Shown in pieces: positions 25,518-38,900 of a DNA stretch of 64,000 bases. This DNA comes from Siderastrea radians. Its lineage: Eukaryota > Cnidaria > Anthozoa > Scleractinia > Rhizangiidae. Every line of letters starts with the position of its first letter. Position 1 is the first letter of the stretch. Under the pieces are notes generated by a model that was not told where the DNA came from, ran no database searches, and worked only from the letters and a program-made list of their open reading frames with translations. Both the position numbers and the translations under genes were made by a program. The stretch is from positions 61,527,858 through 61,591,857 of the forward strand of contig OZ024889.1 of NCBI GenBank assembly GCA_964017195.1, read 5' to 3'.

Positions 25518-25596
25518 TTAAGTAATTGTGTGTGCACATGTACATGTGGGCCTTTCATACTGTGTAACTCCTAGTATTTGCGTTTAGTTCACAAGG

Positions 25597-25832
25597 GCCC
25601 AGCTCCATAAAGCAACTTAAGATAAAGTGCGAATTTTCTGCAACCATTTCCTTTGTTCTGGAGGACTCTTTGGCACAGTATCACGGATAACTCGGCCGAA
25701 GACAGATTAGTGAGTATAGAGTAGAGTACTTTAGGAAACACAAAGAGAACACGAAGAAATTCTCCAGAACAAAGGAAATTGTTGCGAAAAAAAACCTTTT
25801 AATCTCAAGTTGCTTTATGAAACTGGGCCCAG
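25597..25832. mobile_element. MITE-like inverted repeat (GGGCCCAG ends)
   Basis: Arms of about 70 bp: GGGCCCAG(CTC/TTT)CATAAAGCAACTT, and AATTTCCTTTGTTCTGGAGA-like segments near the loop, at 25597-25665 and 25764-25832 in inverted order. No clear target duplication. Confidence 0.65.
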
Positions 25833-25929
25833 GACTATATCCATGTTATCCATAGTTAAGGATACTGTGCTTTTTAGTCTTTTTGAACATTGGAGACAAA
25901 CCTCAGTTTACTGGTTTCCAATGCTTTCT

Positions 25930-26460
25930 TGAAATTTCCCAGTATCGCCAGGCTTTTTAGAAAAACCAAGGTTACCGGGGTTGACCCAGATGTTATAGTC
26001 AAAAATAATGTACCTGGGTAACCCTGGTTATTCAGACAACCACGGTTACCGGGCTTACCAGGGAAACCGGGGTTAACCAGGCTTTTTTGCACATAGGGTC
26101 CGAGTCTGGTAAGCCTGGTTTTGAGTAAAATGTGCTAACCAGGTTTACCAGGGTTACCCTGGTCAACCCAGACCTTAAGAGCCTGGTTAAACCCGGGTAA
26201 CCCTGGTAATTTAGAAAACCAGGGTCACCAGACTTACCAGGGTAACCAGGGTAACCTAGGTTAGCCCAGACTTCTCAGAGTCTGGTTAAACCCTGGTTAC
26301 CCTGGTAAGTCTGGTAAACCCTGGTTTTCTAAATAACCAGGGTTACCAGACTTTTTTGCACATAGGGTTTGAGTCTGGTAAGCCTGGTTTAAGAACCAGG
26401 GTACCCTGGTTTTTTAACCAGGCTTGGACCAGGGTAAAACCCTGGTTTTACCAGGCTCTT
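25930..26460. repeat. Right CCTGG/CCAGG palindrome array
   Basis: About 530 bp of overlapping palindromic units such as ACCCTGGTTACCCTGG and CCAGGCTTACCAGGG. Same unit family as 12778-13285 and placed symmetrically as the inner part of the right terminus. Confidence 0.85.
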
Positions 26461-26660
26461 GCTGCAAGGGTTATACCTATTATGACGTCATCACCTAATT
26501 CTCACCTAGGTAAATTATTAAAATTACCTAGTCACTTCAGTTGCATTCTTATTGTGACATTATTACGTATTCCTTACCTGCAGGGTTAATTCTAATGAAA
26601 TACTACTACTCAGTTAGCCAGAGAATTTGAACGTTGATAACTTTTATAATATTAATAACC

Positions 26661-26666
26661 TTTATT
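26661..26666 (-). terminator. Putative polyadenylation signal AATAAA of the ADAMTS gene
   Basis: On the minus strand AATAAA lies about 100 bp past the stop codon at 26766-26768, in AT-rich sequence, a normal position for a 3'UTR end. Confidence 0.5.
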
Positions 26667-26765
26667 TGGAAAAAAAATTGGTATGACATGTCCTCGCTCA
26701 TCAAATTTTATGTTGTATTAGCTATAAGCTGAAAATGACGGAGATTTAATTAAGACCATTCCCAT

Positions 26766-26954
26766 CTAAGCCCTCTGAATGTGTTGTGGCTTGGATTGGG
26801 AATACAAACCTATTTTCTTGCAGTCCTTGATTTTGCACTTTCGTACTGTAGCTGGTTTTGAGCCTGGGTTACAACTGTTTCCAGCTTTTCCTGTTAGCCT
26901 GTGCGTACAAGATACCAGTCTTTTCTGCTTCCCCAAACCACATCCAGCAGAACA
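26766..26954 (-). CDS. ADAMTS terminal exon: TSP1-5 and C-terminus
   Basis: 189 nt after acceptor CTCGTTAG. Reads [20 protein letters not shown], ...[13 protein letters not shown], then a 15-residue tail and TAG. No PLAC (C-rich) domain follows before the stop. It lies about 300 bp from the right end of the candidate giant element. Confidence 0.93.
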   Translation of the reverse strand, partial: CSAGCGLGKQKRLVSCTHRLTGKAGNSCNPGSKPATVRKCKIKDCKKIGLYSQSKPQHIQRA

Positions 26955-29900
26955 CTAACGAGAATAAAAAAGTAAGTCGAAACCATTGCAGATAGAGCTT
27001 CACACCAACTTTACGATGTACATTAGATAAACAACAGTTTCTTGTTTGAGGTTAGTTGTAAGTTTAGTGTGGTTAACTATATTGTTGTTTTTGTTGTTGT
27101 TGCTGTTGTTCTTTAAAATGAAATACAATTTCGAGCCGCTATAAACGAGACTGCCCTGTCGAAATCAACTGATCAAATTGAATAATGATTTCTGGTAGCT
27201 TACTACGACAAAAACACCTGTCGCTTGCACACAGCATGCCGTTTTCAGCATCCATCATATATAATAGAGGTACCGATGGCAACCACATGTCCAGTCGTTA
27301 TACATGGTAACAAAGAAATAATTATGCAACAATAGCCGCAAGATGAACTTCAACTCACACTTGCCCATTCACCAGTAGTCCAGTCGTAACAGGATACTCT
27401 AAAGCAGGATTTTCTTGTAATGGGTTTCTTCCAATGTGCACACTTTCCCTTGACTGGACAGCGGACATTCCTCAAACGATATCCAACACCACACAGGGCG
27501 TGGCACTGCATCGAGGGAAGCCATTAAGTTAAGATTTAGATATAAAAGTTATGCTTTGGTGAAAGTAAGGATTTCAGTAACAGATTGTATGCGCTAAATT
27601 TCATGGATTGTTCGTACTTTTATGACTTGAAATTCAGAAACTCCAATTAATTACACGTAATTTCAATACCACGTTCTGCAATTTGAAGTTTAACATTCAA
27701 CCGAAGGATTCGTTTTTAGCGCCTTAAATTACCGTAGGGGAAGGCTAAAACAAGAGATATAGTTCAACGGGACTCAAAAGGTCACGTCCGTGCACTGCAA
27801 TTAGTGGATATCGCTCCATCTTGTCGTTTGCTACTTTACAAAGACCTTTTGCTCTTTTCGCAATTTGTAATTGACGGCAGCAAAAGAAAACAATTGTTTG
27901 TTGGTTTTTGAGCTTACAGTTGATGTTTTACTGATCGAAGCAGTACGCAATTAGCTGATAAAGTGAGTGACAGTGGAAGTCAGCGAAGCTATATAACGGA
28001 AGATGCAAGGAACAAGCTTAATCTTCCGTGAAAACCGACACGCTTCTTATCAAGACATTCTTCCTATCAATGAGCATCTAAAGGAATATGATGTTGTTGA
28101 ATTCTGTGTCAGTCCCTGTTTAAGAGAGCTCAACAGTTCACATGTCAAAGAATCGGTGTATTTTAAAAAGGACAAAGTCATTTTCATTTCATTTGTTTTT
28201 GTCTTTTATATCGCTAGTACTTACTTGAGACCAAGGCCCTACAATCCAATTCATGTGGCACGCTTTCAAAATGCAGTTTTGTACCCCTGAAGGCTTGTCG
28301 CTGGGGCACAAATGACTTGGACTCTCGACAGTGGAACCATTTCGGGTTTGATGCAGACAACGAACCGAGCGGTACTGGAGGCCTGGTCCGCAAGTCTTGG
28401 AACACGGTCGCCAAGGCGTCACGGCCCACCTACAATTAAGAACGACAGTCTGCAACCTCACTTTGAGACGTCACTGTTGATGACAATGGTATTAACGTAG
28501 CGGTGTTGATGATGATGGTTATGGTTGTCAGGTGGTGATGTGGTGGTGTTGTTGGTGAAAGTGATTGTGATCGGGATGATGATGTTTAATGGTGTGATAG
28601 TGGTGTTGGTGGTGACAATAGTGTTAGTGGTGACTGTGATGGCGACGGTGATTTTGATAGTATTGATGATATCGGTGGTAGTGATATTGATGTTGATAAT
28701 GATGACCATAATTACGATGATGACGATGATGACAGTGGTGGTGTGGGAGTGGGATTGTTGGGGTCGGTGTGTTGATAAACAGTCTCTATTAGAAAAGGAG
28801 ATTTTAAATCTATAATAAAAATAATAATAATAATAATAATAACAACTGTTTATTCGCATTTTCAACGAAAAAGTGAAAAGGAGACAAAAGAGGTTATCCT
28901 TTTTAGTTTATCTCCTTCCTTACACTAATAAAAACATAAATAAATAAAAAAATATACACATTGCATTTCAAACTATGCACACACACTTAAACAAATGAAT
29001 GTTCAAGAGGATAGATAAAATCTGAGTCTGTTCTTAAGAATGTTTCCTATTGAGAGCTTATATCTTGCTACCTTAGTAATAGGCCTTTTAGTTTTTACGT
29101 ATTCGGGGCAATAATACGTATTTTGCCAGAATTCATGTGGATATGTCACAAATAAACTTAGTACTTTAGTTTTATGTATCGATTTTATGAAAAAGCACTT
29201 GGTTATCATGTCTCTTAGTAGAGATTAAAAGTCATAAGGCCCCGGAAAAACGAATGCAATATTTCCATTCAGCGAAGTTCACCATTGTTGAATTCCGCAT
29301 GTTATGACAATCAAATTCCGTTCACCGCCATCCAACACCATTCACCATCATCTAACATCATTCCATATGGCGGCCAAACGTGTGTAACATGCTGAATTCA
29401 ACAATATTGAACGATGTTACAATGTTGAATGGAAATGTTGTATCCGTTGTCCAAAGCCTAACTATTGAAAACTCACAGCACATGATGTATCTAGCTAGTT
29501 CCCAGTCCCCTCTAGGTCCTGGATTTCCAAGATGGCGGCGTTTTGTTTATTTCGTCTGTTGAGCGTTCGGTTCATCCGTTTTATCGCTTAAAAAGAACGC
29601 AGGGATGTTTTGCAAGTTCTTGGGAGTTAAGCTAATGTCTGAAGTATATTGTACTGCGGATTAACGGAGAGAAAGATTCAACATGAGCTTAAACAAAGTA
29701 TAGACTGATTCGCGTGTTCTTGAAGCCAAAAACGAGTACCTTGGAGAATTGTAAGTACTCCAGCATCTTGCTATTTCAATGACCGAAAAAGATAATTATT
29801 GATTTTGATAGAGGGAAGGTCGGAGAGTGTTATTTAGCTATGGACAGTTTTCTGCAGTTATAGTTGTGTGTTCTAGGTCAACTCAAAAATGGCCTATTTC

Positions 29901-32900
29901 GTGCTTTTTTCGCAGATACGAAATTTGTGTCTTAAAGCTGTTCAATAGACTCTCAATAGGATGTGGTTTTATTCCGCTTAACAGGGTTTGAGCAACCTCT
30001 TCTATGATGGTTTGTACCACACATAAAATGTGAACTTCATCCGTTTAATTTAAAGGTTTTCAGAGACTTACGAAACTTGGCCAAATTTAGATGTAGAAAT
30101 GGCGCCCACGGGGGTCACAGAAAGCGATGCTTGTAGTTCTAACACCAGAACAGATAAAGAGCTATCTCTAGTATATTTGTCTATTAATCAACCTAAACTA
30201 TCAGTAGAGTTAGTATGAAGTATTTTTGCTGACCCCCTTCCGTTGAGGTTTGCACGGTTTTCTCTGACAGCGACTCTTAATTGGCTTAAACTTGGTGGAG
30301 TCACTGATTATTTTGAGCAAACCACTGTCATAATCAGATCTGTTTAATATCACAACACCGTTTCCCTTGTCAGGCTTCAAAATCACGACATTGGGGTTTC
30401 TCCTTAAATCATTCAAGATCCTTGTACTTCTTTGATCAGAAACTGATAGTCGATGCGCTAGCACATATGAATTGGCGATATGCGAGAGGTCCGACACAAC
30501 TGACCTTGCCTTTCTGCTTCTTGTCTTTAAGACGTTTGATCATAGTTCCGTTTATAAGTTCAAAGCAAGTGAAAACGTCCGCTTTGTTGATTTGAGGTGG
30601 CCAAATTGAGTTGGTCAAGCCATATTTTAGAACGTCCAGTTGTTGAGACGTAAGAGCACATGACGACAAATTAGTGACCGTTTCATTAGATGTAAACGGA
30701 AGAACGGTATTTCTCGTGAGCCGTTCTTCGTATGCGATGTTATGACTTTATCCACCGCTTTCTTCACGTTGAAGCTAACAGATAAGGTACAGTAAGTGTG
30801 AAGGGTTTGAAGAGAGAGAATAATATGAAATAAAGTAAATTTACCATGGGATACAAGCAATCTTGTCAAAGAAAGTCGGAGAAAAAGGATTTTACATTAC
30901 TCTGGTAGATATTTAATTTATCATTTTATATTAAACACCTAAAACAATTTGTAGCACGCAAACGCCCGCACCTCAAGCAGACTGGCCAGCTACAACCAAA
31001 AAGCTAACCTATCAAAACATCAATATAAATCAAGCATGCATGATCAGTTATACTCCCGAATAGCTCTTTTGCGATTACTTAAAGTGAACACAACATTTTG
31101 GCGTATATAAAGTTCATTAAAAGTGTTTGTATAAATCAGCTATCTCTGTTTGAGTTAGTGTATGTCACCATGTATGAGTGAACTTTTTGTCCCTCATTTT
31201 ACGAAACAATCAGTGGAGTTCCTTTCCAAAATCGCCATTATAACATGCATAAATTAAAGGATTTCCCAGGGAGCTTGTATATGTTGCAAACTCCACTACC
31301 CAATTAACCAATAACATGACATCAAACGACGTGTTGTTGAAAACACCATAAGATCTCAACATAACCAAAATGACGGCGGGGCCAAGAGATAACACATACG
31401 TAAAAAGGATTACTATAAGCATGCACATTGCTTTGGTCTTTGAACTTGCCGCCAGTTTGTTCATCATCCCATTATAGCTTCTTGTGTGCAGAAATAGTGC
31501 TATTTTTGTGTACAACACGGATATGACGACCAGTGGAACGAAAAATGCAAGGAAGAAATACAACGAGGTTGAAGACTGACCGAGCGGAGTTTGCGGTGTG
31601 TCGTAAAGTCTCTTGTCTGCGCAATCTTCGCAGGACATGCCACGAGCTTCGGGAATTTCTAGAACAGAAATACTTTTCACACTGATAACAGAAGGACAGG
31701 GCACAATGACAGCGTACAGCCAAACCAGAAAAACAAGTAAAACAGACTTTCTATTCGCCATAAGCTACCGATAGGTAGCTAGGGCGACCAGACTGCCAAA
31801 TATGGCGGATTCACAGGTCTCAGAGAAGAACGATACTGCCATGCACTGGACGCTTTTAATTCCCGATGTTGAAACAGCAAAGGAGATTTTTATGGGGAAG
31901 ACAAGGCAGCGGTAAGTGAGCTCCATCACTGACAGATGCATGATGAAGAAATTAGAACCGTTTCTTTGATAGCGTTTTTTACGGACCATGACATAACAAA
32001 TGGCCGCGTTTACAATTATTCCCAACACGATGACAACCAGTGTTATCGAGAGAATAATTGCAAACACGTTTCTGGCTTCTTCATAGGAATGAATAAGAAG
32101 AAATATTGATGAACCACGGCTGACAGTGGTTTTGTTGGATGAATACGACCCGTTTGTGTGAAATAAAAAGGAATCTTTGGCCTTTATAAACACCAAGATC
32201 TCTCAGATTTCTCTTCTTCGTCAGTAATTTGTCAATTTCCTCAGGGAGTCCAAAAGTTGATGCTGTGTTGCTTTTACAGCCACATTTGCCAGTTTTGCAC
32301 TTCAAACGCGAGGATAATATTACCTTCCAACTCTTGCCTTAATTTCTGGTTAAAGAATCTGATCTTCGACAACAAAGGTCGTAAAATGAAGTAAAATAAA
32401 GCCTTTTAACCTGACTTTCCTCTTAACTTGTTCGCTGACTGCTTGTGACGCAAATATGTTAGCAGCCTCCCCTGTCCCTGCTTTTCTGTTTTTCGGTTCC
32501 AATTTCTTTCATTTTCCAAGCCAGCCGCACTTGGCGAATTTCTAAGCTGTTTATTTTTTTAACTGATACACGGAGCGGTGAGAGCACTATTAATTTGGCG
32601 CCTTTTTTTCGATTTTGTACATGTCTGGGAACTAATAACAGTAGATATCAAAGATGATGTACGAAACATTTTAGTGACACCTGATTAAACAGTTGTAGCA
32701 TTACAAACAAAAGCTACTAGAAAGACTAAGTATTCAATATGTATATTGCATATAATTAGGCCAAGTATATTTGGCAGTTGCATGAATATTATATCTTTTT
32801 TTTTGTTTGACTTTTGAAAATATTATCCTTGAAACTTACTCTGGTTTTCCTCTTTTTGAGGAAATTTAGCCAACAACAATGATTTTCTTCATAGCAAAGT

Positions 32901-35900
32901 GACTTAACTAATGTCCAATTCGCTGCAGGGATTTTCTACCATGTTGATCCTTCAAGGGAGCGAGATAAAACACAGCTTCAAGTTTTGACTTGTAATTTGT
33001 TTTTCGCTGACGCTGTGGTCCAAACGCTATGGTCGTTTTCTGGCAATTGCGTGTGAAATAATGCACGTTTCGCTGCGGGAGGTTTCCATTATATTGATCT
33101 TTCAAGTGAGCAAGACAAACAGAGGTTCAAATTTTGAATTTTATTTTCCCATTGACATTCAGTTAGCAACATCAAGACTACCCACACTTCCAAATACTGT
33201 GCTCATTTTCTATCAATTGCGTTTGAAATAATGCCAATGGCACGTTTCGTGTGTTCAATGAAAACAGGCAAATTATCGTCTGGATGAACTAAATATAAAA
33301 TTTAAACTAAGGGCACCACGGTGTTCCATTTCAAATAGAAAAATTTTCAAGGTAAATTTTATTTTGATATATTGCCTAGCTTTGGAAATAAAGATTTTTG
33401 AAATTTGATCAAATTATCGGGTAGGCGAATACGCAGTAATTTCCGAAATCTCGTTCAACTGGCATTTTTGCGCTCCTTTTCAATTTTTAACGACACTGAA
33501 TAATGTAAAAGTGTCATCTCAATTATTTTAAAGAGAAACTAGAAATATGATTGCTTGATTTGGTGTATTTCTTGCACGGACTTGGCCGCCAAGTTGGTGT
33601 CCGTCCTTAGGGCACCAACATGGCGGACCAATAATTTTCTGGAAATTATTTTCGTGAAAACTTTGTTATGAAAAACGCAGTATAGAGGCAAAAATTGTTC
33701 CAATTATTTCTTTTTACCGACTGTTTAACTCCTTTGTTTCTGAGTCGTGTACGTGCAAGCAAATTCGTTTTATCATATTGATGAAAACCAATAGTGAGGG
33801 CGGTGTGTATTAAAAAATCTGAACTCCAAAGGGGAAAGCGGGGGGGGGGGGGTGGGGATGTTATTTGAGAGCGGGGCTTTATAGACAGGAAGTCTTAATA
33901 GAGAGGAGGGAGAGGGGCTTAGAAGATCTTTTACATGCTTTTTTTTTTCTTTCGGATGTCAATTTGATAATTTAATAGCTTTCCATTAGAAGGTTTGAAT
34001 TGAAGGTAAAGAAAAATTAGCCATTAAAACAAAAACATACAGAAATTTCGTGGTCAACGTTATCTATAAACTCAAAACCTCTGCGCGTTTACACCCCAGA
34101 TTAACAATTAAACCATTTGACAAAAGTTTGAAATCCTTCTATTTTAGAATTCGCTTAAGATAAGAGAAAAATAATAGAGAAGAAGTTGCATATAAATTGA
34201 AAATTAAAAAGTTGATTTCGGCACCTGCGTTTGCAGTTAATTATCTACTGCTTCAGTAAGCTTCTTAATATATATGAGATAAACACGTACGTTATAGCAC
34301 TGTTTATATTCTCTTACTTTAATGGAAATCTATAAGGAGATTTCGATAATCTATATTTCATAAAATATTAACTTCCGTTTTCAACATGAGACTAAACAGC
34401 ATCCGCAACGGTGGATCGTTTCGGAAAATTAAAAAGATGTTCACCAGGCTTAGTGACTGAGCGAGAGGTGCCCTAAATTGGAACTTCTTCGAATTGCTTT
34501 GACATTAGTAAGACGATCAGAGTTTCTTCAGGTTTCTTTAGTGTCTAGACGAATTTAATTATATACAGACGCACCTAGCTCGCCGTTGTACATCGGCGAG
34601 ATATCAGTCTTTCTTATATACAGACGTACCTACCTCGCCGTTGTACATCGGCGAGTTATCAGTCTCTCTTATATACGGACGCATATACCTCGCCGTTGCA
34701 CATCGGCGAGATATCAGTCTTTCTTTATATATACAGACGCACCTACCTCGCCGTTGTACATCGGCGAGATATCAGTCTTTCTCATATGCAGACGTACCTA
34801 CCTCGCCGTTGTACATCGGCGAGATATCAGTCTCTCTTATATACGGACGCACCTACCTCGCCGTTGCACATCGGCGAGATATCAGTCTTTCTTATATACA
34901 GACGCACCTACCTCGCCGTTGTACATCGGCGAGATATCAGTCTTTCTTATATACAGACGCATGTACTTCGCCGTTGTACATCGGCGAGGAGGTGGTTCTA
35001 TATTAGATAACTTGTTAAGTAATACATATTGCGAAGTTGGCGAATTTTGTCTCGTTCTATATATTGAAACAGTCACATAATATGTGATTGTCTGATCACC
35101 GGACCAATAACTAACTAGCTATATAAAAAAGCCAGCTAACAGTAAGGAACTATCACCACCTGCGAATTTTTAGACTATTACCACTTATTTATGATTTATC
35201 ATTTTATCTTAAAACATTGTAGGATGCAAACGCGAGCACCTCAAGCAGACTGGTTACCTACAACCAAAATTTAAAGATATCCTATTAAAATATCAATGTA
35301 AATTAAGCATGCATGGTTAGTAACACTCCCGAATAGGTTTTATGTGACTTCTAAAAATGAACACACTTAAAATATGTTCTTCGCTATTTTCACTTTTCGC
35401 GATCGGATCCGTTTCAGTGACGGCTGGAAACGGAAAGTCCTTTGCGTGAACCGCTTGACCACCCAACGCTTTGGTGTATACGTTCGTTTGAAGTGTTTGT
35501 ATAAATCAGCTATCTCTGTTTGAATTGGTGAATGTCACTATGTGTGAGTTAACCTTTTTCTCGCTCCTTTTACGAAACAATCCGATAAGTTCCTTTCGAA
35601 AATCGCCATTATAATATGCATAAATTAAAGGATTCCCCAGGGAGCTGGTATGTGTTGCAAATTCCACCACCCAATTAACCAATAACATGACGTCAAAGGA
35701 GGTATTGTTGAAAACACCATACGATCTCAACACTGAGAAAATAACGGCAGGACCAAGGGATAAAACATAAGCAATTACGATTACAATGAGCATGTGTACG
35801 GCTTTGGTCTTCGATCTTGCCGCCAGTTTGTTCATCATCCCATTGTGGCTTCTTTTATGCAGAAATATTACTATTTTGGTGTACAGCACGGATATGACGA

Positions 35901-38900
35901 CCAGTGGAACGAAAAATGCAAGGACAAAATACAACGTGGTTGAGGACTGGCCGAGCGGAGTTTCCGGTGTGTCGCAAAGTTTCTTGTCGGCGCAATCGTC
36001 ACAGGACATGCCACGAGCTTCGGGAATTTCTAGAACAGAAATACTTTTCACACTGATAGCAGAAGGACAGGACACAACGAGAGCAAACAGCCAAACCAGA
36101 AAAACAAGCAAAACAGGTTTGTTCTTTGATTTCAAAGTCTTCAAGGGATGCACAATGTTCTGATACCTATCGGTAGCTATAGCTGCCAGACTGACAAATA
36201 TGGCTGATGTACAGGTCTCTGAAAAGAACGATATTGCCTTGCACTGGATGCTTTTAATTCCCGTCGTTGGAACAGCAAAGGAGATTATTATGGGGAAGAC
36301 AAGAAAGCGGTACGTGAGCTCCATCACTGACAGGTGCATGATAAAGAAATTAGAACCGTTTCTTTTATAGCGCTTTTTACGGACCATGACGTAACAAATG
36401 GCCGCGTTTACAATTATTCCCAACACGATGACAACCAGGTTTATCGATACAATAATTGCAAACGCGACTCTCGCTTCTTCGTATGAACGAATAAGTAGAA
36501 GTGTTGAACCAGAGCCCACTTTGTGGGTCGAATTCGTGGCAAACGGAAATGAATCTTCGGCCATTATAAACAATCAACCTCTGCGATTTCTCTTTATGTT
36601 CAAAAGTTTGGCTGAAGGCTTCCTGAAGCGTACAAAGTTGATGGTGTGTTTTTTTTACGACTACAATTGCCAGCTGTTAAACGGGAGAAATATATTTCCC
36701 TCCGACTCTTGCATTCATGAAGCCTTTTGTCCCTGTTATCTCGTTCCGACTACGTAAATATTATCTTCGACAAGTAACTAACAGTTGTTCACGTTAGCTC
36801 TGTCTCAGTTTTAATTTCTACTCCAGCAAACTCCAAATGAAGTTAAATGAAGTCCATCAACTTGATTTTCCTCCCTTGTTCCCTGACAGTTTATGAAGCA
36901 AATATGTCAGCAGCTTCCCCTTTCATCAAAGTGGCTTAACCTTCGACAACTTCAAGGTGTTGTCAGTGGTCTTCTGCCAGTCGTAATTGCCGAAGTTGCA
37001 TGCTATGTTTTAAGTTGATAAACAGATGGAGGAGAGCTCCATTAATTTGACGCCTTTTGTTTCCCTCTCTGTACGAGTCTGTGAACTTATCTCCACGGTG
37101 GCGTACATCGAATTTCAATAACTCCTGATTAAACACATTTAGTATTACAAACAGAAGCTGTTAGATGGACTAATTAGTATGTTAATTATATGTAGATAAG
37201 GCAAGCAAATTTTGAAATAAAAATATTATTTTCCTAGAAAATTACTCTGCTTTTCCTCTTTCTAGGGACAATCAGAGCCAACAATAATGTTGTTCGTCAA
37301 TGCCACTACAGAAGGTTTCCATTATAGGAGCGAGAAAAGTAAATGCAGGATGAAGTATTGACTTTAAGTTTCAATAACATGCAACTCCGGTACCACCCAC
37401 ACACTTCTCCAAACGCTGTGTTCCTTATCTAGTATTTGCGTATGTTAAAATTAATCCGAATCCCTTGGCCACAATCAGCGTTTGAAGTAACGCCAATGGT
37501 ACGTTTCGTACGTTTGATGAAAGCAGGCAAATATCATCTGTCAAAATAAACCAAATAGCCACAGGACATTTTTTGGGGGACAAAAAAATGCAAAAAAGGA
37601 AATAAATATAAAAATTATTGGAGTGTATTTGGGGTAAGAGTAACCTATTTCTATCCTTTAAGGGCGAGATAATAAATACTTTACCCTGGGATTTTGGCAT
37701 TTGTAATTAGAACCATACTGAAAGAGAGATGAACAATTTGTGCTATTTTTCTTTTCTGGGTTTTACGGCGAAAAATAGGAATAATAATAACAATAAATGT
37801 AGTATACACTATTTCAGTCGTCTAATGTCACTGATCTTATCCCAGTTGCACTAGTTGAGCTTCTCAGTCATTATTTCCATTGATAAACGTCAGAGGCTAC
37901 GAGCATCATCTGACGCCTTTTCTTTGACTCTGTACGTGTGGGCGTGCTTAGACCGTAGTTATGGTGGAACAAGTCAAATTTTAGTAACTGCTCTTAACCA
38001 TAATAGCATTTCAAGCGAAAGCTACCAGAAAGACTAATCATTAGGGTTACTGCATGGATACAAGTTACAAAGAGATTTTGGTAGCTGCCAAAAAAGCAAG
38101 TCTGCTAACGTTCGTGGTTATATAAGCATTATTTGCTATTGTGGAATACAAAAGTTAACAGTCCTTCAAAATTACTCCCTAGTTATCCGCTGGTGGGGTA
38201 AAAGGTAGCAAGTAATAACCATCATATAACTGAAACATAGGCACGCAATGCGCGCAGAGCCAATGACGTTTTTTTTTTTCACAATATGGTGAAATTTATC
38301 CTGACAACCTATGGGTCTTTACATCTCCGGTAAGTCCCACCCTAACCCCTAAGCCCCCCTCCCCCCACCCCCCACCACCACCAAAAAGATCTTGTGGTTA
38401 TCCACTATAAAGCCTGGTAATGATCGAGCAGCGTGAGTAAAGAAACCGAAGAAAGCTCTTTGTTTCACGGTTCTTCAACGAACACAGACAAAAACAAGTA
38501 AACTTAAACTTAAACTCACCGTCGAAAAATATTGCATACATAATTTAGGCAAAGATCAGTGGAAAGTTAACAATTTTACTTCAGAAATAAAATGCACGTT
38601 GCAGTTAAACCTTTTAATTTCTTACTTCTAACGGCGAATATCCAATACTTTTCAGTGCTCATAAACGGTCAGCTTTCTAAAGGGTGCCGTTTTGACGCTC
38701 TGCGTGATTTGCGTGACACGCGACTCGCTTTACTTCGTTTAATTTGTAGGGTTTCAGACGTTTCAGTCAGCCACTTACGTTCTTAGTGCATTGTATTGTC
38801 AAAACAGGAGTCTGCCATCAAATGTGCCTTTCTTGTATCCACAAAATTTGCGTTCGAAATCGGTTTGAACTAGCGTTTATAAACACGACTGAAATAGTTT

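Larger units (their letters stand above)
12765..26470. mobile_element. Candidate giant DNA element (~13.7 kb) with palindrome-array ends
   Basis: The left terminus CCCTTGCACCAAGAGCCTGG (12765) and the reverse complement of the right terminus, CCCTTGCAGCAAGAGCCTGG (26470), agree at 24 of 25 positions. Each opens inward into about 500 bp of palindromic CCTGGT/ACCAGG units. Each array has the terminal motif only on its outer side, as expected for two ends of one element rather than two separate MITEs. The interior contains two younger TTAA-flanked insertions. I recognise no transposase. Flanks give no convincing target duplication; only TT is shared. Superfamily unknown. Confidence 0.5.

Noticed and set aside
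26766..28429. Separate small TSP1 gene
   Set aside because: Phase and mid-repeat boundary match the exon at 52541-52679, making one ADAMTS gene more likely; still testable by RNA.
28458..28865. 135-codon Thr/Asn/Ile-rich frame and its Val-rich mirror
   Set aside because: Low-complexity TGATGG repeat.
34560..34990. CRISPR-like regular array with hairpins
   Set aside because: No unique spacers: the whole 55-bp unit repeats, in a eukaryotic intron.
34586..35080. 164-codon plus-strand frame
   Set aside because: It lies in the 55-bp tandem array, which is open in all three frames; no domain or splice context.
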